64,000 bases of DNA from Sceloporus undulatus (lineage: Eukaryota; Chordata; Lepidosauria; Squamata; Phrynosomatidae), in contig NC_056527.1 in assembly GCF_019175285.1 (NCBI RefSeq), forward strand, positions 113,676,230 to 113,740,229, read 5' to 3'. Each line of letters opens with the position of its first letter. Position 1 is the stretch's first letter. Below, piece after piece: positions 56,782 through 64,000 of this stretch. Below the pieces are notes generated by a model, which made no database searches, had not been told where the DNA came from, and saw only the letters and a list, made by a program, of their open reading frames with translations. Both the position numbers and the translations under genes were made by a program.

Positions 56782-59700
56782 AGCACTCACAAACAAAATG
56801 TTAGTATGCAAAGGGATCTTGTAGCACCTTTTAGGTAACTGGGCAAAAGAAGATGGAGCATACACTTAGTGGACTTTGTAGACATGCCTCTGTGGTATTA
56901 GACTAAGTCTACAAAAGCTTATGCTATAACTTCTTTTGCACTGTTAGGCTCAAAGGTACTACAAGATCCCTTTGCTTACTGATATTTTCCAAACTAGCAT
57001 GGCTATGTCTCCAATGAGGGTCTACATTCCATTTTCATCTCTTGGAAAATTCATGTCTGAAACAGTACCAATAATAAGTAAGCTGAGGCAATAAAAAATT
57101 ACAAGATGTAATCACTGAGAGATTTTTCGTAGGTCAGGTTTTATCCTTTCTATGGAATTGACGTGAAGGGGCATAACTTGACAAGTGTGAGCCATTTTTA
57201 TCTCTACCTGGGTTGATTTGTCTTACCAAATAAAAGGCTGCAGAAAGCATATTTGGCTTGAAGAAAGCATACTTAAAACTAGCTGTGGTACTATAATGGC
57301 ATGAGAGCTGGATTTGTGGGTGAACACTTCAGATATGAATTGGTCTCATATCTGGTCATCTTCATCTCTCTGTTTCTCATTTTCTCCCTGAAAAAATGTT
57401 GTTGTTGTTTTGTTTTGTGCAACTCCCATCTTTCATGACAAAAGTCAAAAAATGTTTTTAAAAATCCAAAAAACGAGTAAATGACATATTCTCACAGAGG
57501 AAAGAAAGCTCTCTATAAAATATGTTTCCTTCTTGTGCGTAGGAATAAAATAAGTGAAAATTTCATAGAATCATAGAATCGTAGAGTTGGAAGAGACCTC
57601 AAGGGCTATCCAGTCCAACCCCCTTCTGCCATGCAGGAAATTTAAATCAAAGCATCCCCAACAGATGGCCATCCAGCCTCTGTTTGAAGACCTCCAAGGA
57701 TGGGTAATTCACCACCTCATCTCAATATGAGACATGTGAGCTTACATTGAATTTATTGCTAAATTGGGTTAGAAAATAAATTCACCAGTTTCCCAACTGG
57801 AGTCAAACTGGAAGCTCCTGAGCCCTCCAGAAACTAAGGCAGGAAGAAAAACTGTTCTAGCAAATTCAAAAGTTCCAGCAAATTGTGGGAGCTTTTGTTA
57901 TGGTGGTTGTTCCAGCACTGCATAAGCTGTATAGTTTTTGAGAACTGTGTGCAAGAGTTTGAGAAACCACAAAACTTGGCAATGAAAATCATGCACCCAC
58001 ATTCATCATGAGGGAGGCACTTGATGATTAGCTAAATGCACCTGGTTAAAATCTTTGTGCCACACAATTATCCGGTCATCAATGATGAATTCCTTCCCTT
58101 CACGTCTATTGTGATCCACTCTTCCAATTTTCACCCTCTTGAAAGAGTTGTTTGGGAATGTGACTATGCTTATGATGTCAAATCCACCTCCTGCTTCCCT
58201 GTTGTCATTAAAGGACACAGTTTCTCCAACCGTGTTGTTAAATGAAGTGCCCTGAAGAAATGGATGAAGCTAATTGAAACAGAGAGGGAAAGGAAGAGAA
58301 TAAAATTCATCAACACATTTCCTGCCTTATTTTTCCCGTATAATATCACCCAATAAATTCTGAAAATCAACTGTTTTGTACAGAGCATACGACAAATTCA
58401 GTCTCTCATCTCATTATAGCAGTGTGTTGTTGTTGTTGTTGCTGTTGCTGTATGCCTTCAGATCTTTCCAACCTAGGCACCTAAATTGAATTACAAGTTT
58501 TTTGGGGGGGAGGTTTCTTCAGAGGGGCTTGCCATTGCCATCCTCAGAGGCTGAGAGAGTGTGACTTGCCCAAGGTCCTCCAGTGGGCTTCCATGACTGA
58601 ATGGGGATTCCAGTCCTGCTCCCGAGTTGTAGTCTGACGCTCAAACCAGTATACCACCCTGGCAACTCGGTTGCAGTGTATATAGCCCATTATTAATGAA
58701 GAAAGCCTAATATCTTAATGACAATAAAGATTTCATTCTGTACAATCAAAGTAAAATATTGCATTTGTGACATGTTACCTGCCAAGGTTGTATGTTCTGC
58801 AATCCAAGTATATTTCTACCTAGCCTTGTTCTGTAATCAGGTCTAGAGGAAGAAAAAGCTCGCAAAGCATGTGCCACAACATAGACAGCATTATAGATGC
58901 TGTAACTATGAGCAGTCATGTGCATTTCAAAAAGAGTTCCAGGAAGACTCTCCAGTCTTTCATCTCCAGAACACGGTTCATTCATCATTTTGGAATTTGG
59001 AAATTCACAATTGAATGCCTGTTCCCAGAAGTGCTTGAGAAAACTATTCCCTTGCTTCCAGTAAGGTCTTATGAGCAAAAGAAATTCCTTAAATCCTATA
59101 ACTTCTTTCAAGTGCCTCATGAAGGAGATGGCACCTTCAAACACTTGCAAATGCCACTCTCTTTGAAAGCTTATGGTTATGAAATCAGTCTGGGTTGTTG
59201 TAATCCACACCTTTCTAGATGAGACATTTTGTTTATTTTCAGTCTCTTGCATCAAAAGAAATGTTCTCAGACATATATTTGTCAAAGTATGTCCATAAAA
59301 TACAAGGGCAGTAGTTTTGTTATCAGTAAAAGTTGCATTAATATTTGAGACTATGTCGAGAAATTTCTGTATGAAATCCAGACGAAATTCTTTAGGGAGT
59401 CTTTGTGTGAACGCAGAACAGATTCCATTCTGGGAAAACAATGATTCCAGAGACTGCAAAAAATGTTCTCCACTGTCATCATCTATAGCAAAGAGTCCAA
59501 CCCATGTCCATCCAAAATGCTGGAGCAACCGGACAATCCCCATATACTGAGACGTTTCATTTGAAACCATGCAATAAAAGGAAGACATATGATTTGCTTC
59601 AATCTTCTCTGCAGGAAAGGAGCCATATGTAAGCTTTAAAAAAATAATAATAATGTAGAAATATTTTAGAGATAACTCATTGATCCTCTTTCTGGGTAAA

Positions 59701-62700
59701 AGAGTATTAATTCAACAAATATTTGTTAAGAATATTGACAAATGTTAAAGATACAGAGTGTTTTTCCTCCATCAGTCTTGTTCCTCCTTTTGACTGACAA
59801 AATTATTCACAGAATAACAACTGAAGAGTAATGTGAAGTCGAAAAACTACTGAAGAGTCATTTTTGGTAGGGTTTTTGGACTATGTGGCCAGGTTCTGGA
59901 AGAGTTTATTTCTGACGTTTTGCCAGCATCTGTGGCTGGCATCTTTAGAGAATGCTGGCATGGAAGAGAGTGGGGTATATATATAATATGTGACCCTTGG
60001 TTGAAAGGGATTAGTTTACATGTTAATCTCTGTGTTGGTCTCTTGTTGAATGACAAGACCTCAGGGTGTCTATTTAATTAATGAATGGTTTTCATTTAAT
60101 TAATTAATACTTTTCATTTGCATGGGCTCATTCTTCATTGTGGTGTTTTTCAAGACTGGTAGTAAAACTTTGTTTCTTTTAAGGTTATCTTCTTTCCTGT
60201 TAAAGTTGTCCAGATATTTATGGATTTCAATAGCTTCTCTGTGCATTCTGACCTGATAGTTGTTTTCATGGTCCAGAATTTCAGTGTTCAGCATTCTCTG
60301 AAGATACCAGCCACAGATGCTGGTGAAACATCAGGAATAAACTCTTTCAGAACATGGCCACATAGCCCGAAAATCCCACCAAAAACCATAGATTCTGGCC
60401 AGGAAAGCCTTCGAATTCACAACTGAAGACTAATTCTTCACATTCATGCGCATGGGCCATACCTGTGGAATCTTGTAGAGACTTAAGATGTCAGCCATGT
60501 GAAAAGAAGTATCTGAGGCAAGTGCACCAATAACAGCTATGAGGTTTTTCTGGCAGGCACATTTGTAGTTGGGGACAAATCTGCATGATTTAAATAGTAG
60601 ATCCAGAGTTGTTTGATAAGTCATCCTTGCATCATAATAGCTGTCATAGATGTGGAACCCAAGTGTGATATTGGGGAAGAGTTTGGGGTCCTCATTAATT
60701 TCATTTATGGCAAATGCTAAGGCAAGAACATGCTGGTAATACTTTGTCACCACACTGCAAATAAATTGCACTTTCTATTAAAAATTGTTGAACAAGTGTG
60801 CTACAGACTCATGAATACACCAGTCTTTCTGGGTTCATCTACACTGTAGGAACAATGCAGTTTGACATCATTTTAATGCCATGGTTCCATCCCACAGAAT
60901 CCTGGGATTTGTAGTTTTGTGAAGCACCAGCACTCTTTGACATAGAAAGATATTGACCTTGCAAAACTACAGATCTTGGGATTCCATAGGCTGAAGCTAC
61001 ATCACTTGAAGCGGTGTTAAACTGCATTATTTCTACAGGGTAGATGCACCTTCTTTCTCCCACCTTCATTTAAAAATCATTTTAAAAATGACAAAAAAGA
61101 AACCCCAGCACCAAAAATGTGGTTGAATGCACAAGGTTTCAAAGCCAGATTCTAAGTGCTACGTTTCCAAAGCTCTCTCCCTCAGTGAGCGAAACAATTA
61201 GTTTCATCTTCTTTCACATTTTTTACTCTTCTCAAATCCCTTTCATCAAACACATGAAGAAACTTGCCTATTAGGAAACCTTTTAATGCCATTAAACAAA
61301 TACTGTTGTCATCCAACCCTGGAGAGACCCACTCTTTATCTCTTGTTTGTGATTTTGCACTCACCATGTAAAACAAACAAAATGGTAAGGGTGTTCAAAA
61401 CTATTTTTAAATTATCAGAAAACAAAGAAACAAATCTCAAGAAATCCTGATGAGAAAAATGGAGACTGATGAGAATCTTAGCAGTTTGAGACTTATTATA
61501 TACAAAATTTGCACGCGGTTGTCTTTGAAAATGGCACAGTTATTGAAGCCTTTCTCTCAGTTGGAAGACAATGCTTAAAATTACTTTTCGCTTCCTTTGA
61601 GAAGAAAATGAGAAAATACTCACACCCCTACAAAATTTTCAAGCCTTGAATGGAAAGGATATTATAATGCATAAAACATCATCACTTTCTTCTCCTCTTA
61701 TGGGAAAATTCATGGAATAATTTCTGGCCCAGCGCTGCCCACATTAAGAGGGTCCTGAGTGATGTTCAGAAAACTGTTCTAACAAAATAACCAAATCATT
61801 GGATTTGATATTAAAATTGTTATAATTAGCACTGACATTCAAAACATAAGTCAAGGACCCATTGAGATGATGGGACATACAGCATAAAATGAAGGTACAA
61901 AAGATTACATTAAATAAATCAAGTGTACAGCATAAACCGAAGTCGACTTGACGGCAGTTATCAAAAGCAAACAGCAGAACAACATCAAGACATTTCAAAA
62001 GTGATTCACAAGTGTCTGAGAAAAATTGGAAAAAATAGTAAAAGCAAAGATGGTGACTGTCTTCATGTTTGCATTATATCTTTCCAGAAGACAACTGTTT
62101 GGCCACGATGCAAAACAGCCTGCTACAGTAGACAGAATTTTGTTATTGTTCAGTAGGACTATATTGATGCTTTTTTAAAAGTAATAGAGATGAGTAATCT
62201 GCAAACAACACCCAAGTAGTCCAATTCATCTTTAGTACTAATGATAATCACTTGGACATAATGTTTTTAATATAATTAAAAATGCATTTCTTCATGGTTT
62301 TCTTCCCTATTCCCTTGAAAAACATTGGCCTCAGTTCAACATCCCCACATGGCATAAAATCTGCATGTGGACCTTATGTCACACTGACATATATACTACC
62401 TCTCTTGACTTACTTTAAAGCCCTGACATGCTTCACAGTGCATTTCATGCTTCAATGTGAGCATCACTAAGATGCAGGGTCCTCTAGAAGTCTCAGCACC
62501 TCCGTAACTATTGTGCATCCAGTTGGTAATTGTCAGACATTTTTCCGGTCCTGCCTGGTCATATTGAAGCACAGAAAGCCTATAAGAGATAGCTTTGGGG
62601 TTTTGAAATATGTTGGGAAAGGGGGTTGGGTACTTTGCAGAGGGAATAGAATACTAACAAATTCACACATGGAAGAAACACACACGTGTGTGTTCTCACC

Positions 62701-63875
62701 TAAGTTGCATTCACTGGGGTTGGTTTTCTAAATATCTCCTCACTTCCACATATTTTGTGAACTGTTCTACTAGCATTATCTTGAAGGGTTTTTTTTCCTT
62801 GACCTATTTCATTTTCAGGATGTATTCCCCATAAACTATCCAGTGGTTCAACTACAAATAGCAAGAACAGATCTTCTAACATGCAATTTAGAATGAGGTG
62901 AATGGCTATGAAAGAACTAGAAAAGACTCCAAAATGCAAAAAATACAAATGAGCACAGAAGTTAGAATCATATAATAATAATAATAATATGAGCCATTGC
63001 ATTCTCTATTACCATGTTTGGATGTGAGAGCTGGACATTTAAGAAAGAAGACAGAAAGAAAATCAATTAATTTCAGATGTGGTTCTGCCAAAGGGCACTG
63101 AGGATTTTGTGGATGGCTAAAAAGACCCCCCCCCCAAGGGGGGTCGTAGAGCAGATTAACCAAGAAATCTCGCTGGGAGCCAAGATGACAAAAATGAAGG
63201 TGTTATACTTCGGACACATCATGAGAAGGCATGATTCATTGGAGAGGAAAAAAACACAATAGTACTAGGAAAGGTAGAGGGAAGAAGAAAGAGAAGAAAG
63301 CTGCAATCCAAATGGATGGATTCTATTAAGGAGGTCATGACATGACCTGGTAGGAACCAAGCAGAGACATGGAGGACAGGGAATCATGGAGCTGTCTCAT
63401 TCACAGGGTCACTGTAGGTTGTTAACAACAACAAAATGCAACAAAATTACAAACAACAAAAACAACATCCACTATTACAAATGTCCATGTAACTAGATTT
63501 ATTTCTAGGTACATTTGAAAATGACTATGCTGTAAATTTATACACCTCATACCCCCATACCAAGATTTCTCGCTGTAACAGAAGTCTGCATATGACCAGA
63601 GAATCAGTGAGAAGAATAGATCCTGTATTGAACCAAAGATAGATAAAAATTCCTTACATTGGATCATCAAGCTTCTTCTTAGAAGGATATTTTTGGAAAG
63701 ACATTTCGTCGCAAAGATGAATGATATGAGAGGCAATCCCACCAATAAGAAGTCCTCCTGTTTGGTACCAATGGTGTGGAACTGGAAGAGGATCATCTGC
63801 ACTACAATTCACAGCACCTACTTTGCAAATTGTAGGAGGCAACAATAGCAGTAATAACATCAGAAGCCATAACAT
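52675..63875 (-). CDS. Vomeronasal type-2 receptor V2R-C, six exons, intact
   Basis: Class C GPCR of the V2R family on the minus strand, tail to tail with V2R-B. Exons in transcript order: 63875-63658, 60754-60463, 59633-58779, 58269-58042, 56556-56430, 53576-52675. All have GT/AG borders and compatible phases; about 873 residues. Signal peptide [15 protein letters not shown]. The flytrap domain spans exons 1-4 ('[20 protein letters not shown]', '[20 protein letters not shown]', '[18 protein letters not shown]'), the cysteine-rich linker is exon 5 and the start of 6, and the seven-helix domain contains '[20 protein letters not shown]', ending '[10 protein letters not shown]'. Exon 2 starts with Val where A and B have Met. 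It is the most diverged of the three in exons 2-3. Introns hold an antisense L2 (intron 5), a SINE (intron 3), a Penelope-like piece (intron 2), and a MITE and a BovB (intron 1). Confidence 0.94.
53694..55170 (+). mobile_element. L2-clade LINE in V2R-C intron 5
   Basis: 5'-truncated L2 whose reverse-transcriptase C-terminal half is open without a break from entry to stop (about 53,694-54,951): '[19 protein letters not shown]', palm '[20 protein letters not shown]', '[20 protein letters not shown]', catalytic '[13 protein letters not shown]' (54,103-54,114 codes YADD), end 'QQAFPD'. The 3' UTR 'agccgccctgatcgttggaa' ends in an AT-rich (TTTA)n tail. CpG-rich and unbroken, so it looks young. Antisense to V2R-C. 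No endonuclease domain is present. Confidence 0.9.
55677..55944. mobile_element. GC-rich MITE-like element
   Basis: Inverted ends 'ggggctcaacagactg' and 'ccggtctgtaaagggcc'. Contains an internal hairpin, 'aaaaaggagc' against 'gctccttttt' (about 55,785-55,817). No protein. Confidence 0.6.
56430..56556 (-). CDS. V2R-C exon 5 (cysteine-rich domain)
   Basis: 127 nt. '[20 protein letters not shown]', '[18 protein letters not shown]' plus one base before donor GTACTG. Confidence 0.92.
56757..56782. repeat. (AAGA)n microsatellite
   Basis: About six tandem AAGA units in V2R-C intron 4. Confidence 0.9.
56801..57013. mobile_element. Palindromic repeat in V2R-C intron 4
   Basis: Inverted arms 'gcaaagggatcttgtagcac' and 'ggtactacaagatccctttg'. 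Same style as 30.0 kb; non-coding. Confidence 0.7.
57561..57720 (-). mobile_element. CR1 3' end, minus strand
   Basis: 'atagaatcatagaatcgtag' and 'agttggaagagacctcaagg' are the inverted CR1 terminus, followed by the inverse of the CR1 C-terminal coding end ('cagatggccatccagcctct'). Confidence 0.85.
58042..58269 (-). CDS. V2R-C exon 4
   Basis: 228 nt, phase 0. Starts '[20 protein letters not shown]', ends 'VWHKDFNQ' before donor GTGCAT. Confidence 0.93.
58425..58680 (-). repeat. tRNA-derived SINE, minus strand
   Basis: Reverse complement has a tRNA-like head ('gggtggtatactggtttgag'), 'ccactggaggaccttgggca', 'tctctcagcctctgaggatg' and an aac-rich tail (the gtt run at 58,427). In V2R-C intron 3. 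Confidence 0.8.
58779..59633 (-). CDS. V2R-C exon 3
   Basis: 855 nt, 285 codons, open. Starts '[20 protein letters not shown]', includes '[11 protein letters not shown]', ends 'IQPWQ' before donor GTAACA. Acceptor '...tttaaag' is weak but the frame and length agree with A and B. Confidence 0.93.
59865..60425 (-). mobile_element. Penelope-like element fragment in V2R-C intron 2
   Basis: Minus-strand translation at 60,294-60,100 reads '[20 protein letters not shown]', then '[20 protein letters not shown]', the stretch I associate with the C-terminal GIY-YIG endonuclease region of Penelope-like elements. It is flanked by inverted copies of one end sequence: 'gccagcatctgtggctggca' at about 59,920-59,940 and its inverse 'gccacagatgctggtgaaac' at about 60,310-60,330. 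No reverse transcriptase remains. Confidence 0.6.
60463..60754 (-). CDS. V2R-C exon 2
   Basis: 292 nt after acceptor 'tttgcag'. '[20 protein letters not shown]', ends 'LYKIPQ' before donor GTATGG. Confidence 0.94.
60834..61055 (+). mobile_element. Palindromic MITE in V2R-C intron 1
   Basis: Nearly full-length copy. Left end 'ttcatctacactgtaggaac', right end 'catta' + 'tttctacagggtagatgcac'; centre with 'atcctgggatttgtagtttt' and its inverse. Confidence 0.8.
61060..62880. other. V2R-C intron 1, mostly unassigned
   Basis: No exon seen. A SINE/BovB-like tail ('accgaagtcgacttgacggc') occurs at about 61,930-61,960 in plus orientation. The 77-codon frame that starts there has no protein signature. 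Confidence 0.45.
62885..63437 (+). mobile_element. BovB (RTE-clade) LINE, 3' end
   Basis: Plus-strand translation across frame breaks gives pieces of the BovB C-terminus: '[14 protein letters not shown]' near 63,020, then '[16 protein letters not shown]' and '[20 protein letters not shown]' at 63,080-63,255. A 3' tail follows with 'cagggtcactgtaggttg' and aac repeats ending at 63,437. An (ATA)n run and a C-run interrupt it. 5'-truncated and broken. Confidence 0.8.
63658..63875 (-). CDS. V2R-C exon 1
   Basis: 218 nt from the signal-peptide [18 protein letters not shown], later '[20 protein letters not shown]'; donor GTAAGG, phase 2. The next upstream in-frame ATG is followed at once by a stop. 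Confidence 0.92.
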
Positions 63876-64000
63876 TCTGGCAATAAAGCTTCTGTCTCTC
63901 TAAACACAGAGACTCTTTTATTCATCCATAGCTGCTTCCTTACTCAAGTAGGATGCCTCACTCCATCGGAAGTATCTGCTGAATAAATATGAGAGTTACT

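Noticed and set aside
62906-63163. 85-codon minus-strand frame near V2R-C exon 1
   Set aside because: Antisense shadow of the BovB fragment.

Overview
The window is vertebrate nuclear DNA, almost certainly from a squamate reptile, probably a lizard. The evidence is germline immunoglobulin heavy-chain V segments with 23-bp-spacer RSSs, an intact cluster of type-2 vomeronasal receptors, and a repeat mix of CR1, L2, BovB and Penelope-like retroposons, tRNA-derived SINEs and abundant palindromic MITEs. The species cannot be named from sequence alone. I see no tRNA, rRNA, CRISPR array or operon, and no retrovirus or LTR element that I recognise.

Region 1 (1-5 kb) is repeat-rich edge sequence. It holds a minus-strand SINE, a BovB 3' end, a minus-strand L2 3' end and a 1.6-kb CR1 copy.

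Region 2 (5.2-27.6 kb) is part of an IGHV array with nine recognisable V units, all on the + strand. Each has an upstream octamer, a short leader exon, an intron of about 90-130 bp and a V exon; eight carry a heptamer/23-bp/nonamer RSS. Six look usable (V1, V2, V3, V5, V7, V8). Three are damaged: V4 has a CDR2 frameshift, V6 has lost Cys104 and the heptamer, and V9 has Cys104 changed to Arg and a GC splice donor. At least three subfamilies are interleaved, and a cassette of three (V3-V4-V5) was duplicated in tandem as V6-[deleted V]-V7. A scar near 20.4 kb shows where the counterpart of V4 was lost. No D, J or constant exon is present, so this is an internal or distal part of the V array.

Region 3 (28.7-64 kb) holds three six-exon V2R genes that look complete: V2R-A (+, 28.8-37.1 kb), V2R-B (+, 40.8-50.1 kb) and V2R-C (-, 52.7-63.9 kb). 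Exons 2, 4, 5 and 6 are identical in length (292, 228, 127 and 902 nt) in all three and the phases agree. The predicted proteins are about 877, 879 and 873 residues, with a Venus-flytrap ectodomain, a cysteine-rich linker and a seven-helix class C GPCR domain. Introns are packed with transposons, including a long L2 in A and another in C. A V2R last-exon fragment lies just beyond the 3' end of V2R-C.

The two gene families do not share a pathway: one supplies antibody repertoire in B cells, the other chemosensory receptors in vomeronasal neurons. Both are tandem, birth-and-death families, and only about 1.3 kb separates the last V unit from the first V2R exon.
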